From contig QANT01001643.1 of the NCBI GenBank assembly GCA_003254885.1, positions 1 through 64,000 on the forward strand: DNA of 64,000 bases, read 5' to 3'. Below, piece by piece: positions 49,512-60,805 of this stretch. This DNA is from Purshia tridentata (taxonomy: Eukaryota; Streptophyta; Magnoliopsida; Rosales; Rosaceae). How positions within the stretch are numbered: the stretch's first letter is position 1; each line of letters begins with the position of its first letter. Position numbers and translations under genes: made by a program. The notes beneath the pieces are model-generated. The model was not told the DNA's origin, made no database searches, and saw nothing but the letters and a program-made list of their open reading frames with translations.

Positions 49512-50920
49512 CACCCCCAAACTTAGACTTTGCTAGTCCTCAAGCAAAGAAAATAAAACAAAGACTCAAGACTGACTCTAAAAACGACTGCTTCCCAACA
49601 AATGAGTTCATGTATGTGGCTAGTATCAATTATCGCAAGCAAGGCACATATATTAGTCTTTCATCAAATTCAAGTGATAGCTACAATGCATACCTTACTT
49701 CTCCATTGTCCTATATACTATCCTTTGCATAAACCCATGTGTTAGATAAACACTCAAGACAAGTTATATACAAGTTATACACAAGTTAAATTCAACTCCA
49801 ATCCTCACTAGGCATACTCTCAGTAATAAACACTCAGAAATTGGGTTGATTGTGTGCTCTTAGGTAATGTGAGAATAATATAAACATGTTCACATATTAG
49901 CATTGAATAAACAAGGCACAAATAGAAGAATGTGATCTCTTGAATGAATGCCAATGAACTTGAAATGGAATCACTATTCATAAGCTTCTCTCTTATTCAA
50001 TCTCCACACCAAAGGATTACACCTTACCTCAGATCATAAAGGACTTTTATGGGTTGAAACGAAGGCTTAGGTTTAGGTATGGTATTAAAATAAAAGGAAA
50101 ATACAAGGGCTAGTACTATGGAATTTGTAACACAGTTAGGGCATACCTTACTTATTTGCACTTCATAACTTGAATTTTGAACTTTTTGCTCTCTTTTGCA
50201 CCAGCCATAAGCTTAGGGTTAAGTATAAGGGTATACGGGATAGGGAGTGTAAGTCCCCCAAACTTAGGATTAAGTATGGATGTTTGGTGACAAAGAAAAG
50301 GGCTACTTTAAGGCTCAAAGTGGCTAACTAGCGGTAAAACAATGTGGCTAGCTTTTTGGATAAAAGGGTAAAGAAACATGGCCTAAGATCATCTCTTTGG
50401 CACAATGTTATCTCTAAATGCTTCAAATAGAATAAAAGAGAAGTTCTAACAAAATTGATTCAAGATATGTGCATTTCAAGTGTATGACCAAATGAATGAA
50501 TAATGAGATCAAACAACGACTTAAATGATAAGAATAAGATTAGAGTGGCGCACGCACTCAAGAATTAAAGAACAATCTCAATAGCTCACATAGGTCATAA
50601 GTCTAGTCTAACATGTATAAAACACACTTAACATGCATATCACTACACAAGTTCATGAAAAAGAAATATAGATCACATGGAGTTATAAAATAAACATGTA
50701 ACATCAAGTGAACAAAGTGAATAGTGATAACTTGTGCAAGGCTAACAATGCAAGTCTACAGCCATACAATCATGTCAAGTGTTGAGAAATTTTAAAGACA
50801 CATGTTGCAAGAACCCTAGAGAGTTAAATCCAAATTGAAATTGGATCAACGCTCAAGGTGTTGCATTTTAGGTTAATACCCAAAAGAGCAGCCCCAATGC
50901 AATTAGGATTGATTCTTAGG
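49512..50920 (-). mobile_element. Internal region of element N (non-coding), with purine tract
   Basis: Starts CACCCCCAAACTTAG (49512-49526), on the element strand CTAAGTTTGGGGGTG, a common plant LTR-element purine tract next to the 3' LTR. The rest is AT-rich and has no open frame with protein character, so N looks like a non-autonomous element with a non-coding interior (LARD-like). At about 50.92 kb it passes without a primer site or LTR end into the inside of another LTR copy (M). This is the inferred inversion breakpoint. Confidence 0.7.
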
Positions 50921-52461
50921 GGCAAAGGACGAGGTCGATCCCACAGAGAATGGATATAGTACCAATAAACCTACTTAACTTAACATATTAGAAACACGAA
51001 CACACGCACACGGATAGGGGGGTTTAGATTAGGTAGAAAAACACAAATACACACTCTAACTCACGCACACATCCATTCATGGCATTGTGAAGCATCAGAA
51101 TCCACCATCTAGCAATAGAAACAATGAGCATGATATCATGCAATTTCAAAAGACTACGAACACAAAGTTTGCCTACCAAAAGCTTTGGCTATTTCCTTTT
51201 GGCATTATACCCTCCATATGCATATACTAGGAGTCTCTTAAACCTGCCTTAGAGAGTTAACTTGAATGTTCCTAGACAAGTTAGGCCAATCACCCATGAA
51301 AGAGTCATTAGGATCTGTGAAGATGACAAACACATAGACCATATATCTAACCAAATGTACACCACGCCATCTATGAATATTATTATCACAACCAGTTCTT
51401 AATTGATTGCTTGTTACTTCTTAAATTGTCATCCTTTTGAGCTTATTTAATTTTATAATAAACACTAGATGCTTCATCCCTAAGGTAGCTAATCTTAAAA
51501 GAATCTACACCTAATGTCATTCTAACAGATAATAGAATTTTATGCAAGTACCATCATCATGAACTACAAGAACCATAAATAAAAATTGAACACATGCTAG
51601 AGGTTTCATCATAAACTCAACAACGCATGAAAGTAATTAAGACATGAACATAAAATTAAAAGGATAAAATAAATATATAAACTGCCAACCCATGTTCACA
51701 ATCTCAATTAATAACTAAAAATGACTTGAAAGCATGAAAAGAAAGAAGAAGGTCACAAGAAGGTCACTCCAATGGCAAGACCGTGTGCGGCTAGGCTAGA
51801 GATACCTCCTTGTTGTCAACAAGGCTTGGGCAGCAAGATGGGCGTCACTCCTGCTTGTCTTTGGCACTCAAAGAAAAATATCATTATCTCTTGGCTTGGC
51901 AACTTGCGGCACTACCCTCTCTTTCTCTCTCAAATCTTACAAGCATATGAATTCCAATTAGGTATGAACAAGTGTCCAAGTGTGTAAAAGAAATAAACTA
52001 AATAAAATAAAAGAAGAAAAAACAAGAAAAGCTGAAGGAGGAGGCAGCGGCTAGGCTTGGGAAAAGCCTAGGAACTTGTGACTAGGGCTAGGGCAACAAG
52101 CTAGGAAGTTTGCGCCCAAGCCCTAAGGCTTCACCCTTGTGGCTCCCTCTCTCTCTCTCTTTCCCAGAAGATGTGTAGAAAAATAAGGTGTAAAAGTTGA
52201 TATCAAATAATGAGGAGAGGAGGTCCTTATATAGTGGAGAGGAGGTGGAGAGTCCTTAATAGTGTTTACTTGCACTCTAAGAATGGGCCTTGGGCTGTTT
52301 TGGGCGAGTAGCCTTTTTTCGGTCATAGAACTGTGTGCTACCTTCACTAAAATGACTATATCTTGAGCTAGGAGTGTTGGAATCGAGTTCTGTAAAATTT
52401 CCTGTGAAGCTAACATCCGTATCTTTCAAACAATCTTTGGCTTGATATCTGATTCAATCTA

Positions 52462-52462
52462 N
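52462..52462. other. Single N: contig join
   Basis: The N directly follows the first copy of a 214-bp sequence that recurs about 1.25 kb later, and directly precedes sequence from inside an LTR. A single N used as a spacer between overlapping contigs explains this. Confidence 0.8.
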
Positions 52463-53499
52463 GCTGGTCCCACTGCCTCGTCTTCTCTCCACTGCTTCCT
52501 CAGCCTGCTCAACCTGCAAAACCAAAACCCGTGACCACGCGAAAAGACTACACTACCCTTCATGTCCTTCGTGGCTCCTTTGCTCGGATTCTAAAATCCG
52601 GCAGCATAACGGCATCGGGAATACAATTTCCCAAGCCGAGCGTACCCACAAGCTCGGGTGGTTGGCCCGAGGCCAAAAACCCAAGGAACGGTCGCTGGAA
52701 CCGTCACACGCAGCAGGTCCGGCGAAGGTCAACGAACGGTCAACGGCGGTCAACTGGGTCGACGGCCAAAAGTGGCCGGAAAAGGGTGAAATCAGGCCGG
52801 AAAAGCCGGCGGCACACCCCCCTCAAACCGCCGCCCACGGCGGTCCAACGGTGCGATTGACCCCACCAACCAGCTGGGCTCGACGAGGGGAAGAGTTCTG
52901 GGCGGTCGTTGGGCCTCGTCGGTGCCGGAAACGGCGAGATCGCCGACGGTGACGCCGACTGTGCACGCGCGAAATCTCCACTTTCCGGCTGTTTCACGGC
53001 GAGCCGCCACCATGGGAAGGAAGAGGGAAGGCCGGCGAGCTCGGCGAGCCAAAGACCAGCCCAGCCCGCCGCCGGACGCGCCCCCACGCGCCGGCGAAAG
53101 GCGCGGCTGGCTGAGTGACGCGCGAGACAGAGAGAAGGGTCGGGAGAGAGGAGAGAGAAACTGGGTCTGATTCATTTCTGGGGTTCTGTGCCCCCTATTT
53201 AAAAATCCCACTTTTCAAAATTACCAACTTGCCCCTCTCTTCACACGTCCGTAACTTTCAAACCGTAGCTCCGTTCGACGCGTGCTACGTGTCTACGAAC
53301 TCGTGAGGACGAGACCTTTCCAACGAACCCAAAGTCAACGCGAAAACCTTGCCCGAACAAAAAGTCAACTTTTTGCCCCAAGTTTAAAAGTCAAACTTTA
53401 AAATTTGAGAAACGTCCAAAACGTTTTACTTTCCAGATAAAATCCCGAAAATCTTTAAAAACTTTTTCAAAACCACTTTGAAAAGTGCGGGGTGTTACA
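52463..53499 (-). mobile_element. Gypsy-like LTR (LTR family 3), about 1.04 kb visible
   Basis: GC-rich sequence ending in GGGGTGTTACA (53499), followed by GAGAG. It matches the fragment at 19036-19606 and more distantly the LTR at 2557-5397. The other end is cut by the contig join, so whether it was a solo LTR or a whole element is unknown. The target duplication is probably GAGAG: it follows the LTR and is present once at the empty-site copy (52248-52252). Open frames here are a by-product of high GC. Confidence 0.75.
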
Positions 53500-54361
53500 G
53501 AGAGTCCTTAATAGTGTTTACTTGCACTCTAAGAATGGGCCTTGGGCTGTTTTGGGCAAGTAGCCTTTTTTCGGTCATAGAACTGTGTGCTACCTTCACT
53601 AAAATGACTATATCTTGAGCTAGGAGTGTTGGAATCGAGTTCTGTAAAATTTCCTGTGAAGCTAACATCCGTATCTTTCAAAAAATCTTTGGCTTGATAT
53701 CTAATTCAATCTAGAAAAATACAGGATTTCTATCGAAATTACTGCTCATATTTCCAGGGTTTTGACTTCCTTGCAAGTTAAGGACTCATTGAGCTCTTTG
53801 GCTAAGTCTTCTAAGATCTTCCTTCCAAACTAGGATTCTAGAATTGAGAAAGTCTTCTAATGCAAGGAATAGGCGCATGGGCTCTTTGAATGTGGACTTG
53901 GACTTGGCCCAATCTCTTCTTGCTTGCTTGTCTTAAGGCCCAATCACTTGTAGAAGTATCTAGAACCTTTGACTTTGACCAAACATTCCTTGGTCCTACT
54001 AGGGTTAGATTTTCCTAGTCCAACTAGGATTTCCTTTTCCAGTCCAACTAGGGTTTAGCTTTCCTTGTCCAACTAGGGTTTACCTTTCCTTGTCCAACTA
54101 GGACTTGGTTTTCCTAGTTCAACTAGGATTTTGCTGGTTTGGCTAGGATTCCTTGTTTGAATAGAATTTTCGATTTGCAAGTTCCATCAGGTTTTCTTCA
54201 GTTTTCCTAGTTTGATCAGGAATTATCCAACTTTGGTTCTTTTGGCTTCTTTCTTCATATTTACTTTATTTGACCTACAAAATACAAACCTAAAACAAAA
54301 GACACAAAAATGTCGAGTTTTGGAGTTAGTATGCAAAAATAGTGTAAATTGAGCCCTCAAC

Positions 54362-56746
54362 GACCCTAAAGAAACATTTCAGGGCGTAAGAATGCACGAA
54401 AATGTCATTTCAGTGCACACTAAGTCCAATTTGATTAAAGGTAAACCAAAACGTTCCCGGTTAGTAAGAAAGACATGGGGAAGTACTTTCTTGTGTCTCG
54501 ATTAGCGTTCAAGCCCTAAAGAACCACTTTAGGCGCTAAGAATGAACGACTACGTCATTTCGGTGCACACTTAGTCCAATTTGGTTGAAGTTGCATGAAA
54601 ACGTACTTGGTTGACAAAAAACACGTGGGGAAGCACTTTCTCATGCTTGGATGAGCATTATCGCCCTAAAGTCGCACACTTCGTGTTTGGAAGCAACAAA
54701 AACATCATTTCGGTGCATACTCAATATACTTTCATCTAAATGGCATCAAAACGTGCCCAGTTGGCAAGAAAGACATTGAAAAGCACTTTCTCATGTCTCG
54801 ATTAGCGTGCTAGCCCAAAAGAACCATTTTAAGTGTAATGAATGCATGAAAACATCATTTCGGTGCAAACTGGGTCAAAATTCGTCAAAATTGCACCAAA
54901 ACTTTCTTGGTTGGCAAGTAAGACATGAGGAATTTCTCTTCTCTTGATTAGTTTGCTACCCCTTAAACATCATTTTAGTGCATACTAGGTCCAAATTCAT
55001 CCAAATTGCACCAAAACTTTCTTGGTTGGCAAGAAAGTCATGAGGAAGCACTTTTTCATGTCTCGATATTAGCGTACTAACCCTAAAGAACCACTTTAGG
55101 CCCTAAGAATGCATGAAAATGCCATTTAAGTGCACCCTAAGTCCAATGGGATTCAAGTTAAACCAAAACGTTCCCGGTTGGCAAGAAAGACGTGGGGAAG
55201 CATTTTCTCGTGTCTCCATTAGCGTTCAAGCCCTAAAGAACAACTTTAGGTGCTAAGAATGCACGAATATGTCATTTCGGTGCACACTTAGTCCAATTTG
55301 GTTGAAGTTGCATGAAAACGTGCCCCGTTGGCAAGAAAGAGATGAGAAAGCACTCTCTAATGTCTCGATTAGCATGCTAGCCCTAGCGAACCACTTTAGG
55401 TGTTAAGAATGAACGAAATCGTCATTTCGGTGCGCACTTAGTGCAATTTGGTTAATGTCGCACCAAAATGTTATCGATTGACGAGAAAGACATGGGGAAG
55501 CACTTTCTTGTGGTTGGATGAGCATTCTCACCCTAAAGAAGCACATTTCGTGGTTAGAAGTAACGAAAACATCATTTTGGTGCATACTCAGTCCACTTTC
55601 ATCTAAATTGCATCAAAACGTGCCTGGTTGGCAAGAAAGACATTGAGAAGCACTTTCTCATGTCTTGATCAGCGTGGTAGCCCTAAAGAACCACTTTAGG
55701 TGTTAGGGATGCATGAAAACATCATTTCAGTGCATACTAGGTCCAAATTTGTCCAAATTGCACCAAAACTTTCTTGGTTGGCAAGAAATACATGAGGAAG
55801 CACTTTCTAATGTCTCGATTTTGGCTTACTAATCCTAAAGAACCACTTTAGGCCCTAAGAATGCACAAAAACTTCATTTCGGTGCACACTAAGTCCAATT
55901 TGATTAAAGTTAAACCAAAACGTTCCCGATTGGCATGAAAGACGTGGGGAAGCACTTTCTCGTGTCTCGATTAGCGTTCAAGCCCTAAAGAACCACTTTA
56001 AGCGCTAAGAATGCACGAATACGTCATTTCGGTGCACACTTAGTCCAATTTAGTTAAAGTTGCATGAAAACGTGCTCGGTTGACAAGAAACACATGGGAA
56101 ACCACTTTCTCATTTTTGGATTATCGTTCTAGCCTAAATAACTTCCTTAGGTGTTAAGAATACACAAATACATCACTTCAGTGTACATTGAGTGAAATTT
56201 GGCTAACGTTGCAACTAAACACGCTCGGTTGGCATGAAAGACATAGGGATGCACTTTCTCATGCTTGGATTAGCGTTGGAGCCTCAAAGAAGAACATTTC
56301 GTGTTAGGATAGAACAAAAATGCCGTTGCAGTGCGTACTTGGTCTAACTTGGTCCAAATTGCACCAAAACGTGCTCGGTTGGCAAGAAAGAGATGAGGAA
56401 GCACTATCTAATGTCTCGATTAGCGTGCTAGCCTTTAGGAACCACTTTAGGTGTTAAGAATGAACGGAAATGTCACTTCAATGCGTACTCAGTGCAATTT
56501 GGTTAAAGTTACAGCAAAACGTTATCAGTTGACAGGAAAGACATGGGGAAGCACTCTCTCACGGTTGGATGAGCATTCTTGCCCTAAAGAAGCACATTTC
56601 GTATTTAGAAGTAACGAAAACATCATTTCGTATTTAGAAGTAACGAAAACATCATTTCGGTGCATACTCAGTCCACTTTCATCTAAATTGCATCAAAACG
56701 TACTCGGTTGACAAGAAAGACATGGAGAAACACTTTCTTATGTCTC
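54362..56746 (-). repeat. 150-bp satellite, block 8, reverse orientation
   Basis: Same monomers as before but read on the - strand (for example CTCGATTAGCGTGCTAGCCC and GAAGCACTTTCTCATG on the + strand). Subtypes F and G are present (CACTCTCTAATGTCTCGATT, GGGATGCACTTTCTCATGC), so it belongs with the large-multimer part (31.5-46.8 kb). Contains a 29-bp duplication at 56601-56658. Ends at GTCTC (56742-56746). Confidence 0.95.
56601..56658. repeat. 29-bp tandem micro-duplication in a satellite monomer
   Basis: Two exact copies (56601-56629, 56630-56658) of GTATTTAGAAGTAACG...CATTTC. Reverse-complemented, this is the same monomer segment that is duplicated at 6054-6111. Confidence 0.9.
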
Positions 56747-59077
56747 TATTTAGTGCTCAATTTACACTATTTTTTCATGCTAACTCCTTAACTTAGAGTG
56801 CAAGAACTCGACATTTTTGTGTCTTTTGTTTTAGTTTTATATTTTGTAGGTCAAATGAAGCAATTATGGAGAAAGAATCCAAAAGAACCAAAATTGGACA
56901 ATTCCTGACCAAACTAGGAAAACTAAAGAAATCCTGATGGAACTAGGAAAGCGGAAATTCTTCTCAAACAAGGAATCCTAGCCAAACTAGGAAAACCATC
57001 AATTTCCAAGGCCAGAAATAAGAAATCCTAGTTAAACTATGAAAACCAAGTCTTAGTTGGACAAGGAAAGGTAAACCCTAGTTGGACTAGGAAAGGTAAA
57101 CCCTGGTTGGACTAGGAAAAATAAATACTAGTTGGACTAGGAAAACCTAACCCTACTGGGACCAAGGAATGTTTGGTCAAAGTCAAAGGTTCTAGAAGCT
57201 TCTACAAGTGATTGGGCCTCAAGACAAGCATGCAAGAAGAGATTGGGCCAAGTCCAAGTCCATATTCAAAGAGCCCATGCGCCTATTCCTTGCATTAGAA
57301 GACTTTCCCAATTCTAGAATCCTAGTTTGGAAGGAAGATCTTGGAAGACTTAGTCAAAGATCTCAAGGAGTCCTTAACTTGCAAGGAAGTCAAAACCCAG
57401 GAAATATGAGTAGTAATTTCGACAGCAATCAGGTATTTCTCTAGATCGAATCAGATGTCAAGCCATATATCATTGGAAAGAAACAGATGTTAGCTTCGCA
57501 AGGAATTTTATGGAACTCAATTCTGATACTCCTAGCTCAAGATATGGTCATTTTAGTGAAGGTAGCACAGCAGTTCCGCGACCAGAAAAAGGCTACTCGT
57601 CCAAAACAGGCTAAGGCCCATTCTTGAAGTGCAAGTAAACTCTTTCCTACACTATTAAGGACTCTCCACCTCCTCTCCACTATATAAAGACCTCTCTACC
57701 TTATAATTCTACACACCTTATTTTCTTCACATCTTCAGAAAGAGAAAGAGAAAGAGAGAGAAAGGGAGCCACAAGGCTAAAGCCCTAGGGCTTGGGCGCA
57801 AGCTTCCTAGCTTGTTGCCCTAGCCCTAGCCACAAGTTCCTAGGCTTTTCCCAAGCCTAGCCGCCGCGTCCTCCTGGGTTGTTCTTATTTTTCTTCTTTT
57901 GTTTTATTTAGTTTATTTCTTTTACACATTTGGACACTTGTTCATACCTAATTGGAATTCATATGCTTGTAAGCTTTGAGTGACAAAGAGTGGGTAGTGC
58001 CGCAAGTTGCCAAGGCAAGAGATAATGTTGTTTTTCTTAGAGTGCCAAAAAGAAGGAGGAGTGACACCCACCTTGCTACCCAAGCCTTGTCGACAACGAC
58101 GAGGCATCTCTAGCCTAGCCGCACACAGTCTTGCCATTGGAGTGACCTTCTTGTGATCTTCTTATTCCTTTTTCATGCTTTCAAGTTATTTTTAGTTATT
58201 AATTGAGATTGTGAACATGGATTGGCAGTTTACATATTTATTTTATCCTTTTAATTTCATGTTCATGTCTTAATTACTTTCATGCATTGTTGAGTTAATG
58301 ATGAAGCCTTTAGCATATGATCAATCTTTTGTTCATGGATCTTGTGATTTATGATGATGCTACTTGCATAAAATCCTATTATCTGTTAGAATGGCACTAG
58401 TTGTAGTTCTTGCAAGCCTAGATACCTTAGGGATGAAGCATCTAGTGATTGTTATAAAATTGAATAAGCTCGAAAGGATGACAATTTTAAAAGTAAGAAG
58501 CAGCCACTTAAGCAACGGTTGTGATAATAGTATTCAGAAGATTAGTAGCTTGTACATTTGGTTAGAAATATGGTCTGTGTGTTTAACATCTTCACAGAAC
58601 TTAATGACTCTTGCATGGGTGATTGCCCTAGTTTATCTAGGAACAAGCACGTTAACTTGCTAGGGTAGGCCTGATAAGCTCTTGGTATATGCATAAGGAG
58701 GGTATAACGCCAAAAGGAAATAGCCAAAGCTTTTGGTAGTCAAACTTTATGTTCGTAGTCTTCTATAATTGCATGATATCAAACTTATTGTTTCGGTTGC
58801 TAGATGGTGGATTCTGATGCGTCACAATGCCGTGAATGGGTGTGTGCATATGTGTATGTGTATTTGTGTTTTCTACCTTTTCTAAACCCTCCTATCCATG
58901 AGTGTGTGTTAGTGTTTCAAATATGTTAAGTTAAGTTAGTTTATTGTTAGTATATCCATTCCCTATGGCATCGACCTCGTACTTTGCACCACTTGCTACT
59001 TTGTGATTCATGCACTTGTGAGTAAACTTAGAGTTGGAATAAATGTTTATAATTTTGCTCTAGGAAAACAATCAACA
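56747..59077 (+). mobile_element. Solo LTR (LTR family 1), 2.33 kb, TSD GTCTC
   Basis: GTCTC (56742-56746) and GTCTC (59078-59082) flank it. It starts TATTTAGTGCTCAATTTAC, the family start TGTTGAGTGCTC with small changes, and ends AATCAACA. In order: CCTAGT/ACTAGG dyad array (about 57047-57150), an about 500-bp segment shared with copy M, TATA box CTATATAAAG (57680-57689), GA-rich leader, GCCCTAGGGCTTGGGCGCAAG, pyrimidine-rich tract, and the GCATCGACCTCGTAC tract near the end. Longest copy of the family in the window. No coding region. Confidence 0.9.
57047..57150 (+). promoter_or_regulatory. Array of CCTAGT-n3-ACTAGG dyads in the LTR
   Basis: Units of about 25 bp, each centred on a dyad; the copy at 57077-57091 is perfect (CCTAGTTGGACTAGG). 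Equivalent arrays lie at about 9420-9500, 23000-23090, 49060-49230, 54000-54130, 62430-62520 and 63310-63470, always some 400-700 bp upstream of the TATA box. Function unknown; position would suit a promoter element. Confidence 0.6.
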
Positions 59078-59452
59078 GTCTCGATTAGCGTCGTAGCCCT
59101 AAAGAACCACTTTAGGTGTTAGGAATGCACGAAAACATCATTTCATTGCATACTAGGTCCAAATTGCACCAAATTGCACCAAAACTTTCTTAGTTGGCAA
59201 GAAAGACATGAGGAAGCACTTTCTCATGTCTCAATATTAGCGTGCTAACCCTAAAGAACCATTTTAGGCCCTAAGAATGCACGAAAACGTCATTTCAGGA
59301 CACACTAAGTCCAATTTGATTGAAGTTAAACCAAAACATTCCCGGTTGGCATGAAAGATGTGGTGAAGCACTTTCTCGTGTCTCGATTACTGTTGAAGCC
59401 CTAAAGAACCATTTTAGGCACTAATAATGCACAAATACATCATTTCGGTGCA

Positions 59453-59725
59453 CACTTAGTCCAATTTGGTTGAAGTAGCATGAAAACGTGTTCGGTTGAC
59501 AAGAAACACATGGGGAACCACTTTCTCATGTTTGGATTAGCATTCTAGCCCAAATGAACTACCATAGGTGCTAAGAATGCACGAATGTNCACTTAGTCCA
59601 ATTTGGTTGAAGTAGCATGAAAACGTGTTCGGCTGACAAGAAACACATGGGGAACCACTTTCTCATGTTTGGATTAGCATTCTAGCCCAAATGAACTACC
59701 ATAGGTGCTAAGAATGCACGAATGT
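59453..59725. repeat. 136-bp direct duplication around an N (59589): unmerged contig overlap
   Basis: 59453-59588 and 59590-59725 differ at one base (GTTCGGTTGAC against GTTCGGCTGAC) and touch a single N. The duplication is not monomer-sized, so it is best read as two contig ends joined without merging. Confidence 0.85.
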
Positions 59726-60755
59726 CATTTCAATGCACATTGAGTCAAATTTGGCTAACGTTGCAACTAAACGCGCTTGGTTGGCACGAAAGACATAGGG
59801 ATGCACTTTCTCATACTCGGATTAGCGTTCCAGCCTCAAAGAAGCACATTTCGTGTAAGGATAGAACAAAAACACTTTTTCGGTGCATACTAGGTCTAAC
59901 TTGGTCCAAATTGCACCAAAACGGGCCCATTTGGCCATAATGAGATGAGGAAGCACTCTCTAATGTCTCAATTATTGTGCTAACCCTAAGGAACCACTTT
60001 AGGCATTAAGAATAAACTAAAAAGTCATTTCGGTGCGCACTCAGTAAAATTTGGTTAAAGTCGCACCAAAACGTTATCGGCTAACAAGAAAGACATGGGG
60101 AAACACTTTCTCACGGTTGAATGAGCATTCTCGCCGTAAAGAAGCACATTTCGTGTTTAGAAGTAATGAAAACATCATTTTGGTGTATACTCAATCCATT
60201 TTCGTCTAAATTGCACCAAAATGTGCCTGGTCGGGAAGAAAGACATTGATTGAGAAGCACTTTAGCATGTCTCAATTAGCGTGCTAGCCCAAAAGAACCA
60301 CTTTAGGTGTTAGGAATGCACGAAAACATCATTTCAGTGCATACTGGGTCCAAATTGCACCAACAATTTCTTGGTTGGGAAGAAAGACATGAGGAAGTAC
60401 TTTCTCATGTCTCGATATTTGCGTGCTAACCCTAAAGAACCACTTTAGGCCATAAGAATGCACAAAAACGTCATTTCGGTGCACACTAAGTCCAATTTGA
60501 TTAAAGTTAAACAGAAGCGTTCCTGGTTGGCGAGAAAAACGTGGGGAAGCACCTTCTTGCGTCTCGGTTAGCATTCAAGCCCTAGAGAACCACTTTAGGT
60601 GCTAAGAATGCACGAATACGTTATTTTAGTGCACATTGAGTCAAATTTGGCTAACGTTGCAACTAAACGTGCTTGGTTGGCAAGAAAGACATAGGGATGC
60701 ACTTTCTCACGCTTGGATTAGTGTTCCAACCTCAAAGAAGCACATTTCGTGTTAG

Positions 60756-60805
60756 GATAGAACAAAAACACCTTTTCGGGGATAGAACAAAAACACCTTT
60801 TCGGT
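60756..60805. repeat. 25-bp tandem micro-duplication in a satellite monomer
   Basis: Two copies of a 25-bp unit beginning GATAGAACAAAAACACC (60756-60780, 60781-60805), differing at the last base. It lies in subtype F, next to the same conserved CGAAA/TTTTCGG region as the 29-bp duplications. Confidence 0.85.

Larger units (their letters stand above)
52248..53713. repeat. 214-bp direct duplication (52248-52461 and 53500-53713) around an N and an LTR
   Basis: The two copies have equal length and differ at about three bases. The first ends exactly at the N (52462); the second starts right after the LTR end. Both start with GAGAG. This looks like an unmerged contig overlap between two alleles rather than a biological repeat. 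Confidence 0.85.
50921..54361 (-). mobile_element. LTR-family-1 copy M, end-truncated, carrying a younger LTR
   Basis: LTR-family match starts inside the LTR at about 50921 (GGCAAAGGACGAGGTCGATCCC) and runs to GAGCCCTCAACG near 54361, the mutated form of the family's CACTCAACA end, next to satellite on the - strand. About 100 bp of the 3' end are missing at the left. Inside it lies a Gypsy-like LTR (52463-53499) and a duplicated 214-bp stretch next to an N. The rest matches 56747-59077 closely in reverse. Confidence 0.75.

Noticed and set aside
52248-53713. A true 214-bp segmental duplication
   Set aside because: An N sits exactly at the end of the first copy and an LTR insertion separates the copies, so an assembly overlap of two alleles is simpler.
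46763-54361. Strand switch of the satellite as a simple contig flip at the N (52462)
   Set aside because: The overlap around the N is in direct orientation, which supports the join's direction. The strand change is better placed at about 50.92 kb, within a contig. A misassembly there is still possible.
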